This document shows positions 18,081-26,686 of a stretch of DNA of 64,000 nucleotides, piece after piece (position 1 is the first letter of the stretch; every line of letters starts with the position of its first letter). The position numbers were made by a program, and so were the translations under genes. Origin of the DNA: Pseudomonadota bacterium (lineage in GTDB: Bacteria; Pseudomonadota; Alphaproteobacteria; Acetobacterales; Acetobacteraceae); NCBI GenBank assembly GCA_018240405.1, contig JAFEFW010000622.1, positions 1 to 64,000 of the forward strand. Reading direction: 5' to 3'. The notes under the pieces were generated by a model, which worked only from the letters and a program-made list of their open reading frames with translations, ran no database searches and was not told the DNA's origin.

Positions 18081-19777
18081 TACGCCGCTCCCCGCGCTGA
18101 AATAGCCTGCCCGTCCCGCAGGTCGAGCCGTCGCCCGCCCCAGGCATGGGCGGCGGAGGAATGGCTGGCCAGGATCACCGTGCGCCCGATCGCCAGGCGC
18201 TTCAGGCTATCGAACACTTCCTGTTCCGTCGCAGGGTCGAGATGCGCCGTGGGCTCGTCCAACAGCAACAGCGGCGCATTCTTCAAATAGGCGCGGGCGA
18301 TGGCGACGCGCTGGGCCTGGCCACCGGACAGGCCGTAGCCGCCCTCGCCGATCCGCGTCTCCAGACCCGACGGCAGCAGCGCGGCAAATTGTTCGACACG
18401 GGCGGCCCTGGCGGCGTCGTTGACCTCCTCATCGCTGGCCTCAGGTCGGGCGAAGCGGATGTTGTCACGGATGGAGCCGGCAAACAGCACCGGCCGCTGG
18501 CCAATCCACGCGGTCAGCCGCGACAGCGCCTGTGGCACGAGGTCGGTGATATCCGCACCATTGATGGTCACGCGGCCGCTGTCGGGGCGGACGAAGCCGA
18601 GCAGGATTTCGATCACCGAGGATTTGCCGGACCCGGACGGTCCAGCCAGGACCAGCGTCTCCCCCGCGGCGACGCGGAACGACAGGCCGTCGAGCGCGGG
18701 GCCACGCGCCGGGTCCCAGGTCAGCGTCACGGCATCGAAGGCGATGGTCACGCCCTGCGCCGCGACGGTGCGGATCTCGCGCGCCGGCACTGGTTCGGGC
18801 AGCGGCGGCAAGTCGACCAGCGACTCCGCAGCGCCGGTAGCGTGCAGGCGGTCCTGGTAGGCCGCCGAGAAGGTACGAAAAGGCGCGAAAAACTCCGGCG
18901 TCAGCAGCAGCACCATCAGCGCTGTGCCGACCAGGCCAGGCACCTCGGCGGCCGGCGCCACGGTCAGCCCATAAAAATAATGGATCGCCAGGATCACCAT
19001 GGCGGCGGCCGAGGCGATATCGAGCATGGTGGAGGAGAGAAAAGCGACCCGCAGAATGCGCATGGTGCGCTTGCGCAGATCGGTGGCGGCAGCGCGCAAG
19101 TCGCGGGCTTCGTCCTCCACGCGGCCAGCCATGACGATGGTGGCAATGCCGCGCACCCGGTCAAGGAAGCGGGCCTGCAGCCGCGCCATCGCCAGGAACT
19201 GGTGCCGCGACGCCGCGGCGGCGCCAATGCCGGCCACGGCCATGCCGACGGGGATGAGGAACCCGCAAATGCCCAACACGATCGCCGCCCAGGCATCCAC
19301 CCAGGCGGCGACGACGAGCACCAGCAGCGGACCAATGAAGGCGTAGGAGGCGGCGGGGATGTAACGGGAGAACAAGCCGTCCACGGCCTCGACGCGGTCA
19401 ACGACGATACTGGCGAGGTCGCCGGAATGTCGCTCCCGCAGCAGGGCTGGCCCGGCCGACAACAGGCGGGTCAACGCGTCGGAGCGCAGACGGCGGCGCG
19501 AGGCGGCGCCGGCGCCGAAGGCGGTCTGTTCAGAGGCGTAGACGAAACCGGCGCGCAACAGCGCCAAACCGGCGAAGGCACCGATGGGCGCCCAGGCCAG
19601 GCCACCGCCGGCGACGGCGGTCGTGAGCGCCATCGCCGCGGCCATCGCCTGGCCGATACCGGCGAGTGTGCCGAGGAGATGCAGGATCAGGACGGGCCGG
19701 GCAGCCTTGCTGCCAGCGCGTTGCTGCTGCCGAAGCCATGCCTTGGCAGCGGCCTTGCCGGAATCTGGAGTCGCCAT
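18080..19777 (-). CDS. cydD: Thiol-reductant ABC exporter, subunit CydD
   Basis: Partner of CydC. The 565-aa protein has a transmembrane domain over roughly residues 25-310 and an ATPase domain with Walker A GPSGSGKSS, signature LSGGQAQRVA and Walker B LLLLDEPTAHLD. It is the first gene of a two-gene operon, in the usual D-C order. Upstream (19778-19928) lies a short region between this start and the stop of the next minus-strand gene, so the RND operon upstream might read into it. Confidence 0.9.
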   Translation of the reverse strand: MATPDSGKAAAKAWLRQQQRAGSKAARPVLILHLLGTLAGIGQAMAAAMALTTAVAGGGLAWAPIGAFAGLALLRAGFVYASEQTAFGAGAASRRRLRSDALTRLLSAGPALLRERHSGDLASIVVDRVEAVDGLFSRYIPAASYAFIGPLLVLVVAAWVDAWAAIVLGICGFLIPVGMAVAGIGAAAASRHQFLAMARLQARFLDRVRGIATIVMAGRVEDEARDLRAAATDLRKRTMRILRVAFLSSTMLDIASAAAMVILAIHYFYGLTVAPAAEVPGLVGTALMVLLLTPEFFAPFRTFSAAYQDRLHATGAAESLVDLPPLPEPVPAREIRTVAAQGVTIAFDAVTLTWDPARGPALDGLSFRVAAGETLVLAGPSGSGKSSVIEILLGFVRPDSGRVTINGADITDLVPQALSRLTAWIGQRPVLFAGSIRDNIRFARPEASDEEVNDAARAARVEQFAALLPSGLETRIGEGGYGLSGGQAQRVAIARAYLKNAPLLLLDEPTAHLDPATEQEVFDSLKRLAIGRTVILASHSSAAHAWGGRRLDLRDGQAISARGAA

Positions 19778-19928
19778 GGGCGCGGATTAGACCACGAGCG
19801 CCGGCGCCAACAGGGCATGGATCAAATGCCGGACGTGAAAATATCGCAAAGTGTGACGTGATCGCGACGGTCGGCATTGGCATGATCAGCAGAAATCGTG
19901 ATCGCTCGGGCGATGAACTGCGGCCGCG

Positions 19929-20423
19929 TCAGTCGCCCACCACGACAGGCAGGTCGGCCCGGGTGACCGGATTCCCGTCAATGAGAACCAGACTGCGAAG
20001 CCTCCTCGCATGCCTCTCCAGGATCATATCGGCCACCGGAATGGTAAGCTCGACGTCCCGGGTACTACCCGCCTCGATCCGGACAGTTTGCGTCGTGGCA
20101 AAGACCGCCGCGGTCCATTTCGATGTCAGCCACTGCGTCTTCACCGCCAGCCTGACATCCCGCGCGGTCGCAGCACGCAGCGTCACCACCAGGATGACAG
20201 TGTCCGGATGTGGCACGCCAACCGGGTCGGTGTATTCCCACCGGTCGATCACCACCCGCGTCTCCTGCGGCGGCGGCTTGTCGGGGTTGAGGTTCTCCAT
20301 CTGTCGCGGCGACCACCACAGGCACTCGTAGCGGGCCTTCACCTCGAGAGCAGACGTGTCGCGGCCGGCGCCTCCAGCCACGATCAGGACCAGCAGCACC
20401 GGCAACAACCCAATTACCCGCAC
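19929..20423 (-). CDS. Small secreted protein at the end of the RND efflux operon
   Basis: A 164-aa protein with an N-terminal signal-like segment (MRVIGLLPVLLVLIVAGGAG) followed by a soluble, beta-rich body with no family I recognise. The start is GTG 20423 with GGAG upstream. It begins only 4 bp after the stop of the RND transporter gene, so it is almost certainly in the same operon. The mature domain reads like an Ig or C2-type beta sandwich (VILVVTLRAATARDVRL, RIEAGSTRDVELTIPV). A periplasmic accessory role is inferred from context only. Confidence 0.75.
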   Translation of the reverse strand: MRVIGLLPVLLVLIVAGGAGRDTSALEVKARYECLWWSPRQMENLNPDKPPPQETRVVIDRWEYTDPVGVPHPDTVILVVTLRAATARDVRLAVKTQWLTSKWTAAVFATTQTVRIEAGSTRDVELTIPVADMILERHARRLRSLVLIDGNPVTRADLPVVVGD

Positions 20424-20427
20424 GGTG

Positions 20428-23400
20428 TCACTCCGCCGGCGCCGGCTGCGGCTTCGGCCTGTACCACCACTCCTCGAATCGCTGGATCACCACGAAAAAG
20501 CACGGCACAAACACCACCGCGAGGCAGGTGGACGCCAGCATCCCCGTCGCCACGGTAATGCCCAGTGATTTCCGCGCGTTCGCTCCGGCGCCGCTGGCCA
20601 CCACCAGTGGCACGACGCCCAGAATAAACGCGAAGGATGTCATCAGGATCGGCCGGAACCGGACCCGCGCCGCGTCCAGCGCAGCCGCCAGAATATCCGC
20701 TCCGTGCTGGCGGTGCTCGCGCGCCACCTCGACAATCAGGATGGCGTTCTTGGCGCCCAGCGCAATCAGCAGCATCAGTCCGATCTGCGTGTAGAGGTTG
20801 TTGTCCACGCCCAGCGCCGCCAGGGTCAGGACCGGCCCGGCGAGAGCCAGCGGCACGGCCAGGATCACCGACAGCGGTGCGAACCAGCTTTCGTACTGCC
20901 CGGCGAGCACCAGGTACACCAGTAGGATTGCCAGCGCGAACACGACGTAGACCTGCTGGCCGACCGATTTTTCCTGATACGACATTGCCGTCCAGTCGAA
21001 GCCGGTACCCTTCGGCAGGTCGCGCGCGGCAATCTCCTCCATCAGGCTCAACGCCTGGCCGGAACTGAAACCGGGCGCCTGGGCGCCGATGACGGTTGCC
21101 GCAGGATAGAGGTTGTAAAGCTGCACCAGCGCCGGGCCGGTCACCGGGGTCAGCGTCACGATCGTGCCGACTGGCACCATCGTGCCATTGGCGGCACGCA
21201 CCGGCAGCCGCTCGATGTTCGGAATGGTCAGCCGGGCGTCCGGATCGGCCTGGGCGTAGACCTGGAACGTCAGGCCGAACTTGTTGATCTGGCCGACGAA
21301 GCTGGAGCCCACATAGGTGCCCAGCGTCTGGAACACCTGCGACGTGGTGACGCCCAGGCTCTCGGCCTTGGCCCGGTCCACCTGCACATAAATCTGCGGC
21401 ACATTGGCCCTGAAGGACGATGCCGCCCGCGCAATCTCGGTCTGCGATAGCGCGTCGTTGACGATGGTGCGGGTCAGTGCCTGCAGCTTGCTGAAATCGG
21501 CGCTGCCGTCGCGCAGTTCCACCTGCATGGTGAAGCCGCCGGCGTTGCCGATACCCTGGATCGCCGGCGGAACGATGACCAGGCAGTTCGCCTCCTGGAT
21601 GGTTGCAACGACGGCGTTCAGCGCATCATACAGCCCGCGCAGTCCCTCAGCCGCAGTCGTCCGCTGACTCCAGTCCTTCAGCGTCACGTACAGCGTTCCG
21701 GCGTTCGACAGGCTGGCGCTGTTGTCCATCACCGAGATGCCGGCAATGCCGATGACGTTGGCGACGCCCGCCACCTTGGTGACCGATTGCTGGACCTGAT
21801 CGATCACCGCCTGGGTGCGGCCGAGCGTGGCGCTGTCGGGGAGTTGGACAGAGATGATGAAATAGCCTTGGTCCTCCGGCGGCAGGAAGCCGGTCGGCAG
21901 CCGGACGAGGCCAACGACGGAGATACCCATCAGCAGCAACGCCACAAGGCTCATCGACAGCGGCCGCGCCGTCATCCGGCCGATCAGCCGCACATACCAG
22001 CGCTCCGTCGCGCCATAGACGCGATTGAAGCCGCGGTAGAAAAAGTTCGGCCGCCGGTTCGGGTCGTGCGGTTTCAGCCACAGGGCGCATTGCGTCGGCT
22101 TCAGGGTGGCGGCGTTGATCGCGCTGATCAACGCCGTGGCAGCGATCACCAGGGCAAACTGCGCGTACAGGCGCCCGGTCAGGCCCGGCAGGAATGATGC
22201 CGGAATGAAGACCGCCATCAGCACCAGCGTGATGCCGATGATCGGGCCAAACAGGTCGTTCATCGCCTTCACCGCGGCATCGTGGCCGCTCATGCCACGC
22301 TCAATGTTATGCGACGCCGCCTCGACCACGACGATGGCGTCATCAACGACGATGCCGATCGCCAGCACGATGGCAAACAGCGTCGACAGGTTGATGGTGA
22401 AACCCAGCGCCGCCATCGCCGCGAAGGCGCCAATGATTGTCACCGGAACGGTCGTCGCCGGTACCAGCGTCGCGCGGATGTCCTGCAGGAACACCAGGAT
22501 GACCACCAGCACCAGGATGCCGGCCTCGATCAGCGTCTTGTAGACCTCCTTTACAGAAGCGTTGACGAAGGCGGTGGTGTCGAACGGCATGGCGTAAGCG
22601 ATACCGGGCGGGAACGAGCCCGACAGTTCCTGCATCCGCTTGCTGACCGCCTTCTGCACGTCCAGCGCGTTGGCGCCGGGCAACTGGAAGATCGAGAGCC
22701 CGGCGGCCGGTTGCCCGTTCAGCGTGAACTGCTGGGCGTAGCTTTGCGCGCCAAGTTCCACCCGGCCGATATCGCGGATGCGGGTGATAGCACCGCTTTC
22801 ACCTGTCTTGACAATGATGTTCTCGAACTGCTGCACCGTCTCCAGCCGCCCTGTCACCAGCAGCGTCAATTGGAAGGCTTGAGTCGCCGGCGCCGGCGGC
22901 GCGCCGATCTGCCCGGCGGAGACCTGCACGCTCTGCTGCTGCAGCGCGCCCACCACCTCCTGCGTCGTCAGCCCACGGGCCTGCATCAGCGCCGGGTCGA
23001 GCCACACCCGCATGGCGTATTGACCGGCCCCGAACACGCCGACATTGCCGACACCGGGCACGCGCGCCAGTTCCTGCTGCAGATTGATGGCGGCATAATT
23101 GCTGAGGAACAGGCTGTCATATTTTCGTTCCGGCGATGACAGCGTAATGATCCCAAGGATGTTGGTGGATTTCTGCTGCACCGTCACACCCTGTTGCTGC
23201 ACGGCCGAGGGCAGTTGCGCCAGCGCAATGGCAACGCGGTTCTGCACCAGCACCTGGGCGAAGTTCAGGTCGGTGCCGATGGCAAACGTGACCGTCAGCG
23301 CGTAGGTGCCGTCAGAAGTACTGTAGGACTGCATGTACAGCATGCCGGGAACGCCGTTGACCTGCTGCTCGATCGGCAGCGCGACGGCGTTCATCGTGTC

Positions 23401-23568
23401 CCGCGCGCTCGCGCCGGGGTAGCGTGTGGTGACCTGCACCGTCGGCGGAACGATGTTCGGGTACAGCGCCACCGGCAAGCCGTACAGCGCGACGCCACCA
23501 ATCAGCACGAACAGGATGGCGAGCACATTGGCCAGGACCGGCCGCTCGATAAAGAACTTGGCGATCAT
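20428..23568 (-). CDS. RND efflux transporter, HAE1/AcrB family
   Basis: The proton-driven inner-membrane pump of a tripartite multidrug exporter. The 1046 aa match AcrB-type proteins. The N-terminus has FFIERPVLANVLAILFVLIG and LPVALYPNIVPPTV. The proton-relay aspartates are in GIVVDDAIVVVE (TM4) and the TM10 lysine in ALGAKNAILIVE. Two large periplasmic loops, each with porter subdomains, lie between the helix clusters. The start overlaps the adaptor stop by 4 nt (ATGA). No outer-membrane channel or TetR repressor gene is adjacent, so the pump probably uses a TolC-like partner encoded elsewhere. Confidence 0.95.
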   Translation of the reverse strand: MIAKFFIERPVLANVLAILFVLIGGVALYGLPVALYPNIVPPTVQVTTRYPGASARDTMNAVALPIEQQVNGVPGMLYMQSYSTSDGTYALTVTFAIGTDLNFAQVLVQNRVAIALAQLPSAVQQQGVTVQQKSTNILGIITLSSPERKYDSLFLSNYAAINLQQELARVPGVGNVGVFGAGQYAMRVWLDPALMQARGLTTQEVVGALQQQSVQVSAGQIGAPPAPATQAFQLTLLVTGRLETVQQFENIIVKTGESGAITRIRDIGRVELGAQSYAQQFTLNGQPAAGLSIFQLPGANALDVQKAVSKRMQELSGSFPPGIAYAMPFDTTAFVNASVKEVYKTLIEAGILVLVVILVFLQDIRATLVPATTVPVTIIGAFAAMAALGFTINLSTLFAIVLAIGIVVDDAIVVVEAASHNIERGMSGHDAAVKAMNDLFGPIIGITLVLMAVFIPASFLPGLTGRLYAQFALVIAATALISAINAATLKPTQCALWLKPHDPNRRPNFFYRGFNRVYGATERWYVRLIGRMTARPLSMSLVALLLMGISVVGLVRLPTGFLPPEDQGYFIISVQLPDSATLGRTQAVIDQVQQSVTKVAGVANVIGIAGISVMDNSASLSNAGTLYVTLKDWSQRTTAAEGLRGLYDALNAVVATIQEANCLVIVPPAIQGIGNAGGFTMQVELRDGSADFSKLQALTRTIVNDALSQTEIARAASSFRANVPQIYVQVDRAKAESLGVTTSQVFQTLGTYVGSSFVGQINKFGLTFQVYAQADPDARLTIPNIERLPVRAANGTMVPVGTIVTLTPVTGPALVQLYNLYPAATVIGAQAPGFSSGQALSLMEEIAARDLPKGTGFDWTAMSYQEKSVGQQVYVVFALAILLVYLVLAGQYESWFAPLSVILAVPLALAGPVLTLAALGVDNNLYTQIGLMLLIALGAKNAILIVEVAREHRQHGADILAAALDAARVRFRPILMTSFAFILGVVPLVVASGAGANARKSLGITVATGMLASTCLAVVFVPCFFVVIQRFEEWWYRPKPQPAPAE

Positions 23569-24683
23569 GGTGTCGCGCTTTCCGGCGCCACTTTCTGTCC
23601 CGGCACAGCGCGTTGCAGCCCGTTCACCACCACCCGGTCGGTCGCGGACAGGCCCGACTCGATCACGCGCAATGTGCCGTCCAGCGGCCCGGTCGTCACC
23701 GGCCTCTGCACGACGATGTCGTCGGGGCCAACTACGAGCACATAGGCCCCGCCCTGGTCACCGCCGAGCGCCGTCGCCGGCACCAGCAGGGCATCCACTG
23801 CCGGCTGCACCGGGATGCGGACACGAACAAAGTTGCCTGGCAGGAGCAGGCGGTCGGCGTTCTCCAGCACACCACGCACGGCCAACGTACCAGTGGCGGC
23901 GCTGATCGTCGGCGCGGCGTAGTCGAGATGGCCGACATGCGGAAAGCCGGTCTCGGTTTGCAGCCCGACCTCCATCGGCACCTTGTCGATCTCCACCCGC
24001 CGCAGGCCGCGACGGCGCATCTCGGCCCGCACCCGCTCGACGTCCTGTTCGCTGAGGCTGAAGTTCACGTAGATCGGCGAGGACTGCACGATCGTCGCCA
24101 GTTGCGTCGGCGAGGTGCCAACGAGATTGCCGACCGACACGAGATGTGCCGAGACAATCCCGTCGAACGGCGCGGTGACATGGGTGTAGGAGTAGGTGAT
24201 CGCCGCCAGCGCCGTGTTCGCCTGCGCCTGGTGCCATTGCGCCTCGGCGTTGTCGCGGCTGGCCCTGGCGTCATCCAGCGCCTGCACCGAGGCGACGTTG
24301 TTTTTCTGCAGGGACAACTGGCGATCGTAGTTGGTCTGGGCGTTGACGAGCTGCGCCTTGGCTCCGGCCTCGGCCGCCTGCGCCTGCTGAAGTTTTGTCT
24401 GGTAGGGCAGCGGCTCGATCACGAACAGCAGGTCGCCCTTCTTCACCGCGGCACCGTCGGTATAGGCGATCTCCTGCAACGTACCCTGCACGCGGGCCAC
24501 AAGGTCAACGCTGTTGAAGGCCGCGGTGTTGCCATTCGCTTCCAGATAGCGCGCGATCTTCTTCGCCACGGGCGGTGCGACCGTCACCTTCGGCGGCGGC
24601 GGTGCGATGAAGCTGTTCTGCTTCTTGCAGCCGGCCACGGCCGCGAGGGCCAGCGCCGCAAGGACGAAGATGGACCGGCGCAT
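23565..24683 (-). CDS. RND efflux periplasmic adaptor (membrane-fusion lipoprotein)
   Basis: Links the inner-membrane pump to the outer-membrane channel. The 372-aa protein starts with a lipoprotein signal (LAALALAAVAGC, lipobox Cys at residue 19). A barrel-sandwich/lipoyl half is split by a coiled-coil hairpin rich in Gln, Ala and Asn (residues ~100-150). The second lipoyl half contains ITYSYTHVTAPFDGIVSAHL, followed by beta-barrel domains. This is the AcrA/MexA arrangement. It is the first gene of a three-gene operon with the transporter and the small secreted protein. Confidence 0.95.
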   Translation of the reverse strand: MRRSIFVLAALALAAVAGCKKQNSFIAPPPPKVTVAPPVAKKIARYLEANGNTAAFNSVDLVARVQGTLQEIAYTDGAAVKKGDLLFVIEPLPYQTKLQQAQAAEAGAKAQLVNAQTNYDRQLSLQKNNVASVQALDDARASRDNAEAQWHQAQANTALAAITYSYTHVTAPFDGIVSAHLVSVGNLVGTSPTQLATIVQSSPIYVNFSLSEQDVERVRAEMRRRGLRRVEIDKVPMEVGLQTETGFPHVGHLDYAAPTISAATGTLAVRGVLENADRLLLPGNFVRVRIPVQPAVDALLVPATALGGDQGGAYVLVVGPDDIVVQRPVTTGPLDGTLRVIESGLSATDRVVVNGLQRAVPGQKVAPESATP

Positions 24684-25016
24684 GACTCACCTGAGGTCAG
24701 AGCGGTAGATCAGGCAACGATACCGGCGGCCGCAACGAAGGAGCAACAGCGTGTTCGGCATTTGCCGATGCTGCGCGGGTGCGGGATTGGGGCCGCCCGT
24801 GCTGATAGCGCCATCGTCGGCACTAGCCGGCCGCCACCTCAGCCGCGGGAAGACGAACAGCTGCGGCATGCGATGGACCCACCGCCCTCCGTCACCCGCG
24901 GGGCGACCGGCCGCGCCGCCCACCCGGCGCGACCCGTACTCCTGCAGCCCCTGGCAGCCCCCGGGTTGATCTTGCGGCCGGGCGTGAGAAGCTAGCAGCA
25001 TCGAAGGAGGAAACGC
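24684..25016. other. Divergent intergenic region
   Basis: 333 bp between the adaptor gene and the enoyl-CoA hydratase gene. It must hold promoters for both directions, but I found no convincing -35/-10 pair, operator or RNA. Only the AGGAGG ribosome site of the downstream gene is clear. Confidence 0.4.
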
Positions 25017-25871
25017 ATGCCGTTCGAACTGATCAAATACGAAGTCGTCCGCAGCACGGCCGTCATCACCCTGAACCGGCCGGAGCGCCGCAATGCCCTC
25101 AGCAGCAAGCTGCTGGCGGAACTGAACGCCGCGTTGCTGGAGGCGGACGAGCACAACCAGGTTCATTGCGTGGTGCTGTGCGGCGCCGGACCGCATTTCT
25201 GCGCCGGCGCTGATCTGAACGAGTATTCCGCCGGCCGCGGCCCGGAGTATCGCGGGCGGCAGGAAATCGACGATGACATCTGGCGCCTGGAACAGGGCCA
25301 GCGCATGCGCATCCAGATCTTCGACATGCACAAGCCGGTCATCGCCCAGGTACATGGCACCTGTATCGGCATCGGCACCGAGCTTGCGTGGTTCTGCGAT
25401 ATGATCATCGTCGCTGACGACGCCCGCATCGGCTTCCCGCCGGTGCGCGACCTTGGCACACCGCCTGGCAATATGTGGCTGTACCATTGCGGCCCGCAAT
25501 GGGCGAAGCGCCTGCTGCTGACCGGCGACTCGTTGACCGGCAAGGACGCGGCCGAGATCGGACTGGCACTGAAATCCTATCCGGCCGACCAGTTGGAGAA
25601 GGAGGTGATGCGCCTCGCCGACCGCATGGGGCTGGTCGATCCGCATCTGCTGTCGGCCAATAAGCGCATCGTCAACCTGGGGCTTGAACTGATGGGTGCG
25701 CGCACGGCGATGCGCATCGGCGCCGAAATCGACGCCCGCGGTCATCTCGCCCCCAAGGCTCGGGCCTTCCGTGAAACGATGAAGACACACGGCGTAAAGC
25801 ATGCGTTTCAGCAGCGTGATGCCGCCTTCGGCTCCGGCTATGCACGGGTGAAGGGTCCGGATCCGGACTAG
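25017..25871 (+). CDS. Enoyl-CoA hydratase/isomerase family protein
   Basis: A 284-aa crotonase-fold enzyme acting on acyl-CoA. VITLNRPERRNALS near residue 20 and GPHFCAGADLNEY near residue 58 form the CoA-binding and oxyanion-hole regions, with GTCIGIGTELAWFCD as the second oxyanion segment. The residues normally giving the catalytic glutamates are not clearly conserved (IGFPPVRDLGTPPG), so it may be an isomerase, decarboxylase or other crotonase activity. It has a strong AGGAGG site and is monocistronic. Confidence 0.85.
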   Translation: MPFELIKYEVVRSTAVITLNRPERRNALSSKLLAELNAALLEADEHNQVHCVVLCGAGPHFCAGADLNEYSAGRGPEYRGRQEIDDDIWRLEQGQRMRIQIFDMHKPVIAQVHGTCIGIGTELAWFCDMIIVADDARIGFPPVRDLGTPPGNMWLYHCGPQWAKRLLLTGDSLTGKDAAEIGLALKSYPADQLEKEVMRLADRMGLVDPHLLSANKRIVNLGLELMGARTAMRIGAEIDARGHLAPKARAFRETMKTHGVKHAFQQRDAAFGSGYARVKGPDPD

Positions 25872-25888
25872 CCGCCGCCACCCGCATT

Positions 25889-25936
25889 CGATACCGGCCG
25901 GAAACCCCACCGGGCGCCCGGCCGGACCCGGTATCG
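25889..25936 (+). terminator. Possible terminator structure after the enoyl-CoA hydratase gene
   Basis: CGATACCGG (25889-25897) and CCGGTATCG (25928-25936) form a 9-bp stem, with further GC-rich pairing possible inside the 30-nt loop. It begins 17 nt after the stop. There is no T-run. Confidence 0.35.
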
Positions 25937-26143
25937 GATGGGACGTTGCTGCCGCTCTCGGGTGCCCCGCCGCATCGCGCCGCAGCCGGCAGTCCGGTAT
26001 AATTATGGCCGTTCAGGCGCAAAATTGAGGCGGTGTGAAGCGTTTCACTGGTGCCCGCCCGGCCGTCCCCCAAATAGTCCCCCCAGTAGGTGGTGCGCTG
26101 CCTGTGCCACATTTGGTTTGCAGTTCGCCGGGGGGCGAAGGCG

Positions 26144-26473
26144 ATGGCGACTTCGATAGTCCTGTTTCTGTGCGTCGTGGGTGGGTCCACGCTATATGTC
26201 TATCAACTTGTATGGGTCATGCGCTGGATCACCCGCGACACGCTCAGCCGTTGCGGGCATGATGGCGACGAAGATGCCGGGATGTACCTGTCGATATCCA
26301 TGCTACATGTGGCGCCACATGCTGCCACACCGGAGGAGCCTGCGGTGGTGGATCTGATTGTCGCTGTTGAAGACGGTGCGGCCTCGTCAGGTGTGAAAGG
26401 AGTGTCCCCCGCGGCCGCGGTTCCGTGGCGGTTGCCGGGTGGTTATTCATGGCCTGACCGCGCGTGGCAATGA
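26144..26473 (+). CDS. Possible small membrane protein
   Basis: An open frame of ~109 aa in an otherwise gene-free 815-bp gap. From ATG 26144 it encodes one long hydrophobic segment (ATSIVLFLCVVGGSTLYVYQ and on to residue ~27), then a polar region without known motifs. A purine-rich stretch precedes the ATG but is not a good ribosome site. A 16-bp perfect palindrome (26306-26321, CATGTGGC and GCCACATG) lies inside it. It may be chance. I report it because the hydrophobic profile is protein-like. Confidence 0.3.
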   Translation: MATSIVLFLCVVGGSTLYVYQLVWVMRWITRDTLSRCGHDGDEDAGMYLSISMLHVAPHAATPEEPAVVDLIVAVEDGAASSGVKGVSPAAAVPWRLPGGYSWPDRAWQ

Positions 26474-26550
26474 GCCCGCCCTGCCTTTGGCCCTGATTGT
26501 GCGAGGTGACGCAGTACGGTCCTGGGCAGCCTGCACGCGATTCGAACGGA

Positions 26551-26571
26551 TGGACGTCGGAATGACGTCCA
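26551..26571. repeat. 8-bp hairpin between convergent genes
   Basis: TGGACGTC, a 5-nt loop GGAAT and GACGTCCA form a perfect stem. It lies between the possible small membrane protein gene and the stop of the DUF2235 gene, where a bidirectional terminator would be expected. It is 115 bp from the DUF2235 stop and has no T-run. Confidence 0.35.
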
Positions 26572-26686
26572 GAACCGCCGCACGGGCTGACCACCACGCA
26601 CAACGCCGTCCGGTGGTGGAGGCAGCCCCGGAATTGGCCTGTAATACAGCGCCATAACCAAGCGGGCCGCGTTCGGACTCCTGTTA

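Noticed and set aside
17205-18290. A 361-codon plus-strand frame opposite cydC
   Set aside because: Composition is dominated by Gly, Gln, Arg and Asp with no hydrophobic core; it is antisense to a well-supported ABC exporter gene.
18146-19861. A 571-codon open frame on the plus strand opposite cydD
   Set aside because: It mirrors the cydD coding strand, is extremely rich in Gly, Arg and Gln, and cydD has full motif support. It is a GC-bias shadow.
24687-25910. A 407-codon open frame opposite the enoyl-CoA hydratase gene
   Set aside because: The plus-strand gene has crotonase motifs and a strong ribosome site; the opposite frame has no family features.
26538-26548. GATTCGAAC, resembling the complement of a tRNA T-loop
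   Set aside because: The flanking bases do not form a T-stem, and no acceptor or anticodon arm can be folded around it.
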